The position numbers were made by a program, and so were the translations under genes. DNA of 64,000 nt from Stutzerimonas stutzeri (GTDB lineage: Bacteria; Pseudomonadota; Gammaproteobacteria; Pseudomonadales; Pseudomonadaceae). The notes under the pieces are model-generated. The model was not told the origin of the DNA, ran no database searches, and saw only the letters and a program-made list of their open reading frames with translations. Location of the stretch: the NCBI RefSeq assembly GCF_015291885.1, contig NZ_CP036186.1, positions 3,853,501 through 3,917,500 on the forward strand, read 5' to 3'. Positions 1 to 8,024 of this stretch are shown here, piece after piece (positions within the stretch are counted from its first letter, which is position 1; each line of letters opens with the position of its first letter).

Positions 1-491
1 GTGTGCGGCACGATGGTCAGCTCGAATTCGGCGCCATTGACCGCGTTGACCGTGAGGCTGGTGCCGTCGACGGTGATTGAGCCCTTCAGCGCGATGTACT
101 TGGCCAGCTCGCGCGGGGCACGGATGCGGAACTGCACGGCGCGGGCGTTATCTTCCCGAGAGACGACCTCGCCAACGCCATCGACGTGGCCGCTGACCAG
201 ATGGCCGCCGAGGCGGCTGGTAGGGGTCAGGGCCTTTTCCAGGTTGACCCGGCTGCCGGCCTTGAGGTCGATGAAGGCGGTGCGTGCGAGGGTTTCGCGA
301 CTGACGTCGGCCCAGAAGCCGTTGCCCGGCAGCTCGACCGCCGTCAGGCAGACGCCGTTGACCGCGATGCTGTCGCCCAGCTTTACGTCGCCCAGATCCA
401 GCTTGCCGGTTTCGACCAGCACGCGGACGTCGCCGCCCTTGGGCGTGAGCGCACGAATGGTGCCGATGGCTTCGATTATTCCGGTGAACAT
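1..491 (-). CDS. ribE: Riboflavin synthase alpha chain, C-terminal part cut by window edge
   Basis: The gene makes riboflavin from two molecules of 6,7-dimethyl-8-ribityllumazine, the last step of riboflavin synthesis in the cytosol. The visible reading frame starts MFTGIIEAIGTI, the typical start of the family, and contains the lumazine-binding pattern with NGVCLTAV and GHVDGVGEV. About 163 residues are visible and the rest lies beyond position 1. The ATG at 491 has a good GGGAGG ribosome site about five bases upstream. An FMN riboswitch and a short leader ORF sit directly upstream, so flavin-controlled translation is expected. ribD lies further upstream on the same strand. Confidence 0.95.
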   Translation of the reverse strand, partial: MFTGIIEAIGTIRALTPKGGDVRVLVETGKLDLGDVKLGDSIAVNGVCLTAVELPGNGFWADVSRETLARTAFIDLKAGSRVNLEKALTPTSRLGGHLVSGHVDGVGEVVSREDNARAVQFRIRAPRELAKYIALKGSITVDGTSLTVNAVNGAEFELTIVPH

Positions 492-526
492 GTGGCCTCC
501 CGTGGAAGGCGGGTAAAACGTTGCAT
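476..526 (-). other. Putative 16-codon leader ORF overlapping the ribE start
   Basis: A short frame starts with ATG at 526, encodes MQRFTRLPREATCSPE and stops inside ribE, overlapping its first codons by 16 bases. It has its own AGGAG ribosome site at 535-539, and part of that site lies in the 3' arm of the palindrome at 537-555. This arrangement fits translational coupling of ribE to a riboswitch-gated leader. That is inference: the frame, the ribosome site and the overlap are visible, but translation is not shown. Confidence 0.45.
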
Positions 527-536
527 ACGACGAACT

Positions 537-555
537 CCTGTTTTTGAAAAACAGG
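537..555 (-). promoter_or_regulatory. Riboswitch expression-platform hairpin
   Basis: A perfect 9-bp inverted repeat with a single central base (CCTGTTTTT, then C, then AAAAACAGG on the minus strand) lies between the FMN aptamer and ribE. No T-run follows, so it does not look like an intrinsic terminator. Its 3' arm overlaps the AGGAG that would serve the leader ORF at 526. The simplest reading is a ribosome-site sequestering stem. Confidence 0.55.
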
Positions 556-617
556 GCGCTACGGATCGATAGGGATGCATGACGGGCGCACGGACGGCGT
601 CCATCGGGATATCCCGC

Positions 618-885
618 TCTCTCTCATCCGGACTATACCGTCGGCCCCGGAATCACACCGGGTCTGCTGACCTTGCCTAGGCAAGCGCTCGCGGGCTAGA
701 CGCGATTGAAAGCTACTGCGCGCAGAGCATGCTGCGTTGTGGTCCTCCTCGAAGTACTCATTTACCAGGGTAAACTCCGCCTTCTCGTCGAATCACGCCT
801 TGCCTGCTCAGCGCTCGCTACGCTTTCATCCTTGTAACTGCGCCATTACCGCCGGTGGGGAATCGCACCCCGCCCTGAGAACGTT
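618..885 (-). promoter_or_regulatory. FMN riboswitch (RFN element) with long extra arm
   Basis: On the minus strand the conserved core blocks appear in order. First is AGGGCGGGGTGCGATTCCCC followed by ACCGGCGGTAAT near 845-880. Next is AGCCCGCGAGCGC at 685-697. Last is GGTGTGATTCCGGGGCC and GACGGTATAGTCCGGATG near 625-660. The ends, GTTCTC and GAGAGAG, can pair as P1. Between the second and third blocks are about 147 extra bases (698-844) that can fold as one long arm closed by GATGAAAGC with GCTTTCAATC. The element senses flavin mononucleotide and should repress ribE. The call is secure; the role of the insertion is unknown. Confidence 0.93.
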
Positions 886-901
886 GGGCCGCTTGCGGCC
901 C
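886..901. repeat. GC-rich perfect palindrome beside the riboswitch
   Basis: GGGCCGC, two bases, then GCGGCCC form a perfect 7-bp inverted repeat immediately upstream of the aptamer on the minus strand. No T-run follows on that strand. It may be a weak ribD 3' structure or simply part of the leader. Positions 902-1013 hold nothing else I can name. Confidence 0.4.
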
Positions 902-1013
902 GGCAGCGTTTTTAACACAAATAGCGGCGCGGGGCAGCCCGATATCGCCAGATAGCAGCTATGAGGGTGCAAGACGAAGGCTATCGGCAGACGCTGCCGG
1001 CATGCGTTGCCGA

Positions 1014-2114
1014 TCAGTTGGCCGGGCGCGCCACGATCTTCCAGTCATCACCCACCGCACGGATGTCGACAATCTTCAGCTCGCGCGCCTCGGTCATGCA
1101 TTCCAGAGGCAGCTCCAGCAGCGGGCGCGCCGTGGAGCCGAGAAACTTGGCTGCCATGAACACTTGGTATTCGTCGATCAGGCCGAGACTGGCGAACGCA
1201 CCGACCAGCCGCGGGCCGGCCTCGACCAGCACCTCGTTGGCACCACGGGCAGCCAGCTCGCGCAGCAGCGCGGTCAGGTCGACCCGCTCCTGCCCCAGCA
1301 CCAGTAGCTCATGCCCCGCACCAGCGAACGCACCCTCATGGCCAGCGACAGTGGTCGCGACCAGCGCAGGACCAGCCTGAAAGAACGGCGCATCCAGCGG
1401 CACGCGCAGCCGACCGTCGACCAGCACCCGCAGCGGCGGGCGCTGCAGCGCCAGCGCCGTGGTTTCCGCATCCAGCCCCAGTTCATCGCCACGCACGGTC
1501 AGCCGCGCGGCGTCCATCAGCACGGTGTCGGCGCCGGTCAGCACCACGCTGGAGCGAGCGCGCAGGCGCTGCACCTCGGCACGCGCCGCCGGCCCGGTGA
1601 TCCACTGACTCTCGCCGCTGGCCATCGCCGTGCGCCCGTCCAGGCTCATGGCCAGTTTGGCGCGCACGTACGGCAGACCGCTTTCCATGCGCTTGATAAA
1701 GCCCGCATTGAGTTCCCGCGCCTCGCCTTCCAGCACGCCGCTGGCAACTTCGATACCGGCGCTGCGCAGCAGCTTCAGACCGTTCCCGGCGACCTGCGGA
1801 TTGGGGTCCTGCATGGCCGCCACCACGCGCCCGACCCCGGCCTTGACCAGCGCTTCGGCACAGGGCGGCGTGCGCCCGTAATGGCTGCAGGGTTCGAGGG
1901 TGACGTAGGCGGTGGCACCGCGGGCGCGCTCGCCGGCCTGGCGCAGCGCATGGACCTCGGCATGCGGCTCGCCGGCGCGTACGTGCCAGCCTTCGCCGAC
2001 GAGCTCGCCATCGGCGACGATGACGCAACCGACCCGCGGGTTCGGATGGGTCGAATACAGCCCCTTGCGCGCCAACTGCAGCGCCCGGGCCATCCAGGCG
2101 TGATCGGTCGTCAT
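1014..2114 (-). CDS. ribD: Bifunctional pyrimidine deaminase/reductase of riboflavin synthesis
   Basis: The protein deaminates and then reduces the GTP-derived pyrimidine, the second and third steps towards riboflavin. At 366 residues it has the usual full length. The N-terminal deaminase domain shows the zinc and catalytic set H51-A-E53 and [11 protein letters not shown] with Cys76 and Cys85. The reductase domain begins near residue 150 ([15 protein letters not shown]). The ATG at 2114 overlaps the nrdR stop codon as ATGA, which decides the start; the frame is open further upstream but lies inside nrdR. The gene is cotranscribed with nrdR, and the flavin riboswitch lies after it, before ribE. 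Confidence 0.97.
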   Translation of the reverse strand: MTTDHAWMARALQLARKGLYSTHPNPRVGCVIVADGELVGEGWHVRAGEPHAEVHALRQAGERARGATAYVTLEPCSHYGRTPPCAEALVKAGVGRVVAAMQDPNPQVAGNGLKLLRSAGIEVASGVLEGEARELNAGFIKRMESGLPYVRAKLAMSLDGRTAMASGESQWITGPAARAEVQRLRARSSVVLTGADTVLMDAARLTVRGDELGLDAETTALALQRPPLRVLVDGRLRVPLDAPFFQAGPALVATTVAGHEGAFAGAGHELLVLGQERVDLTALLRELAARGANEVLVEAGPRLVGAFASLGLIDEYQVFMAAKFLGSTARPLLELPLECMTEARELKIVDIRAVGDDWKIVARPAN

Positions 2115-2578
2115 TCGGGCTTGGCCGGCTCGCGGGACAGCCGTTCGATTTCCTCGCGGAACTCGTTGAGGTCCTGGAAGCGGCGGTAGACCGAGGCGAA
2201 GCGGATATAGGCGACCTCGTCGAGCTTCTGCAGCTCGGCCATCACCAGCTCGCCGAGCACGCGCGACTTGATCTCGCGCTCGCCGGTGGCGCGCAGCTGA
2301 TGCTTGATATGGGCGATCGCAGCTTCCAGGCGCTCGACGCTGACCGGGCGTTTCTCCAGGGCACGCTGCATGCCGGCGCGCAGTTTCTGCTCGTCGAACG
2401 GCTGGCGACTGCCGTCGGACTTGATCAAGCGTGGCATCACCAGCTCGGCGGTTTCGAAGGTGGTGAAACGCTCGCCACAAGCCAGACACTCGCGGCGACG
2501 GCGCACCTGGTCGCCTTCGGCAACCAGGCGGGAATCGATGACCTTGGTATCGTTGGCGGCACAGAAGGGACAATGCAT
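2111..2578 (-). CDS. nrdR: Transcriptional repressor NrdR
   Basis: NrdR is the nucleotide-sensing repressor of ribonucleotide reductase genes. The 155-residue product has the family's length. Its N-terminal zinc ribbon is formed by Cys3, Cys6, Cys31 and Cys34 (MHCPFC and CLACGERF), followed by the ATP-cone domain, about residues 49-139, with [17 protein letters not shown] chose the ATG at 2578 because the zinc ribbon starts at once; the frame is open for another 28 codons without family similarity. The stop overlaps the ribD start by four bases, as is common for nrdR-ribD in proteobacteria. Confidence 0.97.
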   Translation of the reverse strand: MHCPFCAANDTKVIDSRLVAEGDQVRRRRECLACGERFTTFETAELVMPRLIKSDGSRQPFDEQKLRAGMQRALEKRPVSVERLEAAIAHIKHQLRATGEREIKSRVLGELVMAELQKLDEVAYIRFASVYRRFQDLNEFREEIERLSREPAKPE

Positions 2579-2692
2579 TTGGCTGAAATCGGTCGTACGT
2601 CGGGACGGCCATGGTAGCGCATCCGACCGGCAAGACAAGGCGACGACTTTGCTGCTATACAAGCCCGCACCCCGTCGTTCAGGAGCCTTTCC

Positions 2693-3118
2693 GTGCCGCC
2701 ACGTCTACTCGTTTTGCCCGCTTTGCTGGCCCTTCTTGCGGGCTGCAGCAGTCAGCCCAGCGAACCGCCATCGGCACCTGTCGAGATGAGCAGCGCACCC
2801 CACTCCAAGCTGCTCAACGAACTGAGTGGCAGCCTCATCGGTGCGCCGGCAGGCAGCGACGTTGAGCTGGCGCTGCTGGAGGTGGATCGCCGTGACCAGC
2901 CGGACCGCCTGCTGAGCAACGTGCAGCTCAAGGGCCGCGACAGCGAACTGCCCTTCATCCTGCAATTCAATCCCGATGCTTTCCCCACTGGCCAGCGCGT
3001 GGAACTGCGCGGCCGGGTCACCCGAGCCGGCCAATTGATCATGAAACTGCCATCGCGGACCATCTCAAGCCCAGCCAGCCAGGCCCTCGGCCCGTTGCAG
3101 CTGGTTCCGGCGCCGTGA
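2693..3118 (+). CDS. YbaY-family lipoprotein
   Basis: This is a predicted lipoprotein of 141 residues. The signal peptide ends in a lipobox LLAGC, with the lipidated cysteine at residue 18. The rest ([21 protein letters not shown] onwards) looks like the beta-rich YbaY / type III secretion pilotin-associated domain. The function is not established. The start is GTG, with AGGAG seven bases upstream. The stop overlaps the GTG start of the next gene, so the two are translationally coupled. The gene is divergent from nrdR. Confidence 0.75.
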   Translation: MPPRLLVLPALLALLAGCSSQPSEPPSAPVEMSSAPHSKLLNELSGSLIGAPAGSDVELALLEVDRRDQPDRLLSNVQLKGRDSELPFILQFNPDAFPTGQRVELRGRVTRAGQLIMKLPSRTISSPASQALGPLQLVPAP

Positions 3119-3771
3119 CGGCACCGGCACCCTTACAGGCGGCACTGAACGATCTGCTGGGCGATGCGCGTCTGACAGCCGAGCGGCTGCCGGGGACCGA
3201 TCTGCGACTCTGGCTGATTGATGCGGCCAACATGAACCGTGCCTTCAGCCCAGAGGAAACCCGGCGGATTCTCGAGGACCCGCCGTATTGGTGCTTCTGC
3301 TGGGCCAGCGGACTGGTGCTGGCCTATTGGTTGGCCGAAAGACCCGAATGGGTGCGCGGCAAGCGCGTACTGGATTTCGGCGCGGGCTCGGGCGTCGCCG
3401 CCATCGCTGCCGCCAAGGCTGGCGCAGTCGAAGTGGTGGCCTGCGATCTCGATCCGCTGGCGCTCGCCGCCTGCCAGGCCAACGCCGCGCTGAACGAGGT
3501 CGAGCTATGCTATTCGCAGGACTTCTTCGGCGAAGCGGATCGCTACGACCTGATCATCGTTGCCGACGTGCTCTACGATCGCGCCAACCTGCCGCTGCTG
3601 GATCACTTCCTCAGTCGCGGACGCGAAGCACTGGTGGCCGACTCACGGGTGCGCGATTTTGCTCATCCGCTCTATCGGCGTCTGGACGTGCTGGATGCCT
3701 GCACCTGGCCGGATCTGGCAGAGCCTGCGGAATTCAGGCGCGTTAGCCTCTATCACGCCGCAAGGAAATGA
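3115..3771 (+). CDS. Class I SAM-dependent methyltransferase, ETFB-lysine / L11-methyltransferase like
   Basis: The 218-residue protein has a Rossmann methyltransferase core. Motif I is VLDFGAGSGVAAIAAA near residues 85-100, the acidic loop is VVACDLDPLA, and motif IV is DLIIVADVLYD. This pattern matches the group that includes ETFB lysine methyltransferase and ribosomal L11 methyltransferase relatives, so a protein lysine target is plausible but unproven. The GTG start overlaps the lipoprotein stop (GTGA). Nothing looks damaged. Confidence 0.8.
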   Translation: MTAPAPLQAALNDLLGDARLTAERLPGTDLRLWLIDAANMNRAFSPEETRRILEDPPYWCFCWASGLVLAYWLAERPEWVRGKRVLDFGAGSGVAAIAAAKAGAVEVVACDLDPLALAACQANAALNEVELCYSQDFFGEADRYDLIIVADVLYDRANLPLLDHFLSRGREALVADSRVRDFAHPLYRRLDVLDACTWPDLAEPAEFRRVSLYHAARK

Positions 3772-3850
3772 AAGTTGAAGAGTCTGAGGTAGCGTGGAAA
3801 ACCACGAAACGTTTTCCGCCGAGATGTGCCGCCGCGACCGGAGACCAGAC

Positions 3851-4372
3851 ATGATCGACGACACCCTGCGTCTGTTCTTTGCCCTGCCCTGTCCACCCGC
3901 GCAGGCAGAGGCCATCTGCACCTGGCGTGACAGCCAGGCTCTCGACGGCCGGGCCGTGGCACGCGTCAACCTGCACCTGACTCTGGCCTTTATCGGCGAG
4001 CAACCGAAGAATCACCTCGATGCCCTGTTGCAAATGGCCGCGACGGTGCGGGCCGACTCATTCAACCTCTCGCTCGACCGCCTGACCACCATCGGTAAAG
4101 GCTTCATCTGCCTGCAGCCTTCCTCCACACCTTCCGAACTGCTGCAGCTGGTCGAAGCACTGACCGAACGGCTGGCGGCGCTTGGCGTGGTGCTCGACTG
4201 CCGGCCATTCCTGCCACACCTGACGTTGAGCCGCCAGGCCCGGAGCCGAGCGCAGAAACCGGCACCGGATTTCAGCTGGCACGTCGACCGCTTCGTGCTC
4301 TACCGCTCCCGCAATACGGAGGATGGTGTGCGCTACGACGAACTGGGAAGCTGGTCTCTGGCTGCGCCGTAG
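3851..4372 (+). CDS. thpR: RNA 2',3'-cyclic phosphodiesterase
   Basis: This is a LigT/ThpR member of the 2H phosphoesterase family, 173 residues from the ATG at 3851. Both catalytic motifs are present: HLTLAF with H42 and T44, and HLTLSR with H123 and T125. The family opens 2',3'-cyclic phosphates on RNA and was first known as a 2'-5' RNA ligase. A longer frame opens at 3794, but family similarity begins at RLFFALPCPP, which favours the internal ATG. It is transcribed with the upstream methyltransferase direction; a shared transcript is possible. Confidence 0.88.
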   Translation: MIDDTLRLFFALPCPPAQAEAICTWRDSQALDGRAVARVNLHLTLAFIGEQPKNHLDALLQMAATVRADSFNLSLDRLTTIGKGFICLQPSSTPSELLQLVEALTERLAALGVVLDCRPFLPHLTLSRQARSRAQKPAPDFSWHVDRFVLYRSRNTEDGVRYDELGSWSLAAP

Positions 4373-4403
4373 CGACCGCTCAGGGCCGCCATGGCACTGT
4401 CGT

Positions 4404-4643
4404 TCAACGTGGCACTTCGATCAGAAAACGAAACAGTGCGCCATGTTGCTCCACCGCCAGGCAGTTATAGCCCTTGGATTTGGTGTCCTCCGGAATGCCA
4501 TGCACCGACTGCGAGCAATCGGTCACCACCTCGAGCAACTGACCCGGCTGCATCGTTTCCAGGGTTTCCAGCGTAGCGATGGCGTTGTACGGGCAGTGCT
4601 CGCCACGTAGATCAAGCGAGAGATTCGGTTTGGCCTGGCTCAC
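4404..4643 (-). CDS. yedF: TusA/YedF-family sulfurtransferase-like protein
   Basis: The small protein of 79 residues has the SirA/TusA fold signature LDLRGEHCPYNAI, with the reactive Cys17 near the N-terminus. Classical TusA has CPxP; here the motif reads CPYN, so the second proline is missing. The GTG start at 4643 with AAGGAG eight bases upstream overlaps the last 32 bases of the yedE-like gene. This pairing is the typical YedE-YedF arrangement, which suggests handling of a persulfide or selenium species imported by the membrane partner. An upstream ATG would extend the protein by about 12 residues. Confidence 0.85.
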   Translation of the reverse strand: MSQAKPNLSLDLRGEHCPYNAIATLETLETMQPGQLLEVVTDCSQSVHGIPEDTKSKGYNCLAVEQHGALFRFLIEVPR

Positions 4644-5838
4644 GGGCAGGACTCCTTTTCGATTGGAAACGACGGGCATTGAGGTGCACCAGCAACATGG
4701 CGATGGCCAGGCCGGCAAAGGTCAATAGCAAACCACTGGCCGGGCCGAAGCTCTCCAGCAGATTGATCTTCGGATAGGGCAGCGCCAGCGATGTGCCGAG
4801 TTGGTCCCAGTAGACGGCGACCAATGTGCCGCCGATGACATTACCGACGCCGACCACCCAGAAGTGCACCTGCCCTTCCATGGCGCGATACATCCAGCCG
4901 GTTTCGCAGCCGCCAGCGACGACGATACCGACGCCGAACAGCACACCACCGATGATTGCGTTTGGGCCCATCCAGAAAATCTTCGGGCTTGCCCCCAGCG
5001 CGATGGCGCCGAAAGTACCGACGCAGGCCACCGCCATGCCCAGCAGGATGCCGTAGGCGGCGCGGGTGCGGCCGGTGGTCCAGAGATCGCGGGCAGCGCT
5101 GGTGAAGCAGATCTGTGCGCGCTCGATCAGCCCGCCGAACAACAAGCCGAATAGCACGGCCATGCCGAGCACCAGCGAAGCATCGAAGCGCCAGGCGGCG
5201 AACGCGATCGCGAGCACCGCAACCGCCGTGCCGATTCGGGCCTGTAATGTGGCCCGCCGCCGTGTGCCTTCCATGTCGCCAAACAGGGAACTGGCCTGGC
5301 TACCGACCTTCAGCGGCGTGCGCAGCCAGGGTAGCAGGCAGATCTTCACGCCAATCCAGGCGCCACCCACGGTGGCCAGCATGAAGGCCCAGGCATGCAG
5401 CGAGAACATCGGAATGCCGGTGAAGAAGGCCGCCAGGTTGCAGCCCATCGCCAGGCGCGCACCGAAGCCGGCGATCACCCCGCCGATCAGCCCCTGCAGC
5501 AAACGCCGTTTACTCGTCGGCCAGCGCAGGCTGACGTTGTTCGCCCACAGCGCCGCGCAAAGTGCGCCAAGCAACATACCGATGATCATCACGCCATCTA
5601 CACGATCGAGCGGCGTGCCGGACAAGCCGATCAGCTTGAAGTAGCTCCACTCCTCGGGCGCGTAACCAAACCAGGAAATGACGTGTCCACCCCAGCGGGT
5701 GAACTCTCCGGTGACGGCCCAGAAGGTGCCGGTGATGGCAAAGTAGTAAGCGGAGGCGACGCCTAGCGCAACAAGCGCGGGCAATGGCGACCAGAAGCGC
5801 ACGAGATAGCGCTCCCGGAAGTCGGAGAGGAAAGTCAT
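4612..5838 (-). CDS. yedE: YeeE/YedE-family membrane transporter (thiosulfate or selenium)
   Basis: This integral membrane protein of 408 residues has about ten hydrophobic segments. It shows the family's conserved cysteines in RLAMGCNLAAFF, ERAQICFTSAARD and VAGGCETGWMYRAMEGQ. Relatives (YeeE/TsuA) bring thiosulfate into the cell; the YedE branch is annotated as a putative selenium transporter. The ATG at 5838 has AGGAG directly upstream. Its 3' end overlaps the yedF-like gene, so they form an operon. The substrate cannot be settled from sequence. Confidence 0.85.
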   Translation of the reverse strand: MTFLSDFRERYLVRFWSPLPALVALGVASAYYFAITGTFWAVTGEFTRWGGHVISWFGYAPEEWSYFKLIGLSGTPLDRVDGVMIIGMLLGALCAALWANNVSLRWPTSKRRLLQGLIGGVIAGFGARLAMGCNLAAFFTGIPMFSLHAWAFMLATVGGAWIGVKICLLPWLRTPLKVGSQASSLFGDMEGTRRRATLQARIGTAVAVLAIAFAAWRFDASLVLGMAVLFGLLFGGLIERAQICFTSAARDLWTTGRTRAAYGILLGMAVACVGTFGAIALGASPKIFWMGPNAIIGGVLFGVGIVVAGGCETGWMYRAMEGQVHFWVVGVGNVIGGTLVAVYWDQLGTSLALPYPKINLLESFGPASGLLLTFAGLAIAMLLVHLNARRFQSKRSPAREPGQTESLA

Positions 5839-6043
5839 GTACTACTCCTTTGACGCGCGACTGCAAACGCCGCACCGGTCTAGGAAAAAGGTGTTGCCTC
5901 AACGCCGCAGGCAAGTGCCCTGCCGCGCCGGGCGGCGAAACCATAGTCCAATACCCCGCCGCATGCGAGCCCTTGCTTCCGAAGTCAAGCGCCCCCACAT
6001 ACCATGCACGCCTTTCCTGTCATTTGTGCCCACGAGAATCCCG

Positions 6044-6913
6044 ATGAGCCAGACGCCCTATATCTTCGATGTCACTACCGCCAGCTTCGAACAGCTGGTG
6101 CTCGAAAACTCGTTTCACAAGCCGGTACTGGTCGACTTCTGGGCCGAATGGTGCGCGCCGTGCAAGGCGCTGATGCCAATGCTTGCGAAGATCGCCGAGG
6201 AGTATCAGGGCGAGCTGCTGCTGGCCAAGGTCAATTGCGACGTCGAACCGGATGTCGTGGCCCGCTTCGGCATCCGCAGCCTGCCGACCGTAGTACTGTT
6301 CAAGGACGGCCAGCCGGTGGATGGCTTTGCCGGTGCACAACCGGAATCAGCCATTCGCGCCATGCTCGAGCCGCGTGTCCAAGCCCCGGAGGCGCCACAG
6401 GGCAACCTGCTGGAAAGCGCCCAGGCGCTCTTCGCAGAGGGCCGTTTTGCAGACGCTGAAGCGCAGCTGCAGCAGCTGCTTGGCGAAGACAATGAAAACG
6501 GCGCAGGCCTGATTCTGTATGCCCGTTGCCTGGCCGAGCGCGGTGAACTGGGCGAGGCGGAAACGGTGCTCAATGCAGTGAAAGGCGACGAGCACAAGCA
6601 GGCACTGGCCGGCGCGCGCGCCCAGCTCACGTTTTTGCGTCAGGCCAATGATCTGCCCGAAGTGGCCACACTGAAGAGTCGCCTGGCGCAGAACGGCGAG
6701 GACGATGAAGCGGCCTATCAGTTGGCCATTCAGCAGCTGGCTCGCCAGCAATACGAGGCCGCGCTCGACGGTCTGCTCAAGCTGTTCGTGCGTAACCGGG
6801 GCTATGCCGACGGGCAACCGCACAAGACGCTGCTGCAGGTCTTCGATCTGCTTGGCAACGACCACCCACTGGTGACGCTGTACCGTCGCAAGCTCTATCA
6901 GGCGATCTACTGA
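6044..6913 (+). CDS. cnoX: Thioredoxin-TPR chaperone CnoX (YbbN)
   Basis: The 289-residue protein joins an N-terminal thioredoxin domain (residues 1-110) to TPR-like helical repeats. CnoX holds unfolding proteins after chlorine stress and passes them to folding chaperones. Here the thioredoxin motif WCAPC (Cys37 and Cys40) is intact, whereas E. coli CnoX lacks the first cysteine, so redox activity is likely retained. I chose the ATG at 6044, where the domain begins; the frame is open 69 codons further upstream without similarity. It is divergent from yedE, with a 205-base gap in which I see no named site. Confidence 0.9.
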   Translation: MSQTPYIFDVTTASFEQLVLENSFHKPVLVDFWAEWCAPCKALMPMLAKIAEEYQGELLLAKVNCDVEPDVVARFGIRSLPTVVLFKDGQPVDGFAGAQPESAIRAMLEPRVQAPEAPQGNLLESAQALFAEGRFADAEAQLQQLLGEDNENGAGLILYARCLAERGELGEAETVLNAVKGDEHKQALAGARAQLTFLRQANDLPEVATLKSRLAQNGEDDEAAYQLAIQQLARQQYEAALDGLLKLFVRNRGYADGQPHKTLLQVFDLLGNDHPLVTLYRRKLYQAIY

Positions 6914-6936
6914 CCGTCAGAGCGGCAAGCCACCCC

Positions 6937-7287
6937 TCAGGACGGCTCGCCGATCCAGTGATAGCAAGCCGCATCGGCACCATGCTCGACTTTGACCTCG
7001 TCGCAGTGACGCAAGCGCACCAGCAACCGTTTGGCCAGCTGCGCACTGCCGGTAAGCGCCTCCAGCTCAGCGAGCAGCTCAGGCCCGTCCAGCTTGCCGG
7101 CGCAGCGCAGGCGCTCACGGGCGCTGTGCCACAGGGCATCGGCTGGCGGCGAGGCAGCCATCGTCCGGCTGCTCGCAGCCACCTCGACATGCCCGATACT
7201 TCGCGTCAGGTTCGACCAGTCCTGCGCGTCCAACTCGATCTCGAGATCGACTGGCCAATCCCCTATGCTTCCGCGGATTCGAATCAT
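6937..7287 (-). CDS. Uncharacterised small protein
   Basis: I do not recognise a family. The 116-residue product starts MIRIRGSIGDWPVDLEIEL and is acidic and soluble, with no signal peptide or membrane segment. It has two cysteines and a C-terminal half that looks helical. The ATG at 7287 follows AGGAGAGGGCAGC, a usable ribosome site, and the codon use resembles the neighbours, so it is probably real. It is convergent with cnoX and divergent from the zinc operon. Confidence 0.6.
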   Translation of the reverse strand: MIRIRGSIGDWPVDLEIELDAQDWSNLTRSIGHVEVAASSRTMAASPPADALWHSARERLRCAGKLDGPELLAELEALTGSAQLAKRLLVRLRHCDEVKVEHGADAACYHWIGEPS

Positions 7288-7355
7288 GCTGCCCTCTCCT
7301 GAGATATGCACTCATGCTCACATGACGGCAACAGGCTGGCCAGCCACACGGCAAA

Positions 7356-7373
7356 GTTGTTATAACGTAACGA
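7356..7373. promoter_or_regulatory. Zur-box-like operator
   Basis: TGTTATA, one base, then CGTAACG at 7358-7372 matches 12 of 14 palindromic positions of the known Zur box (TGTTATANTATAACA). It ends 21 bases before the ATG of a His-rich periplasmic protein whose family is zinc-regulated. Zur with bound zinc would repress the operon. The site is seen; the regulation is inferred. Confidence 0.7.
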
Positions 7374-7393
7374 CCCTTTCGATGGAGCTGACC

Positions 7394-8008
7394 ATGCGCT
7401 ACCTACTGCTTGCCGTGCCCGTACTTTTGCTGCCCTTAAGTTACAGCTACGCACATGAAGACCATCATCACCATGAGCATGAAGAAGCCGCCAGCCTGGC
7501 GGCCCACGAGCACGGCGCGGCGCAGCTGAACGTCGCATTGGACGGCAAGCGGCTGGAATTGGAGCTGACCAGCCCGGCGATGAATCTGCTCGGTTTCGAA
7601 CACGCCCCTGCCAGTGCGGCGGATGAGGCGAAGATTGCCAATGCCCGCGCGCAACTGGAACAGCCGCAAGGTTTGTTCGGCCTACCCTCCGCAGCGGAAT
7701 GCACGGTGAGCGAACAGCACTTCGAAGGCGAGCTGCTCGGTTCAGCCCACGCGGGCTACAAGCGCGGCGACGACCACGACCATGAGCACAAGAATGAGCA
7801 TAAGCACGAGCACGAAGATGGCGGGCACAGCGATATCGCGGCGCGCTATCAGCTCGACTGCAGCAACCCAGATGCACTGCACGCGCTGAACCTGAAAGGC
7901 CTGTTCGAAAGCTTTCCCGGCACGGAGAAGATTCAGGTACAACTGATCGGCCCCAACGGCCAACAGGGCGTGGAACTGACCCCCGCGCGCGCGCAGCTGC
8001 CATTCTGA
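7394..8008 (+). CDS. ZrgA-like DUF2796 zinc-binding periplasmic protein
   Basis: The 204-residue protein has a signal peptide ending near residue 20 (SYSYA) and then a His-rich stretch HEDHHHHEHE at 21-30. A second His-rich loop lies at about 126-145 (DDHDHEHKNEHKHEH). This matches the DUF2796/ZrgA family, linked to zinc acquisition in Vibrio and induced by zinc starvation in P. aeruginosa. The ATG at 7394 has GGAG seven bases upstream and is preferred over the ATG at 7382. It heads a four-gene operon with an ABC ATPase, a permease and a DUF3299 protein, behind a Zur-like operator. Confidence 0.88.
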   Translation: MRYLLLAVPVLLLPLSYSYAHEDHHHHEHEEAASLAAHEHGAAQLNVALDGKRLELELTSPAMNLLGFEHAPASAADEAKIANARAQLEQPQGLFGLPSAAECTVSEQHFEGELLGSAHAGYKRGDDHDHEHKNEHKHEHEDGGHSDIAARYQLDCSNPDALHALNLKGLFESFPGTEKIQVQLIGPNGQQGVELTPARAQLPF

Positions 8009-8024
8009 AACACTCTGGACCTCG

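Noticed and set aside
698..844. A 21-codon frame inside the riboswitch insertion (starting near the GGTAAATGAG segment)
   Set aside because: It has no ribosome site in front of its ATG and lies in an RNA stem region; too short to support.
2115..2633. N-terminal extension of the ribD frame
   Set aside because: It lies inside nrdR in another frame, shows no similarity to RibD, and the ATGA overlap gives a better start.
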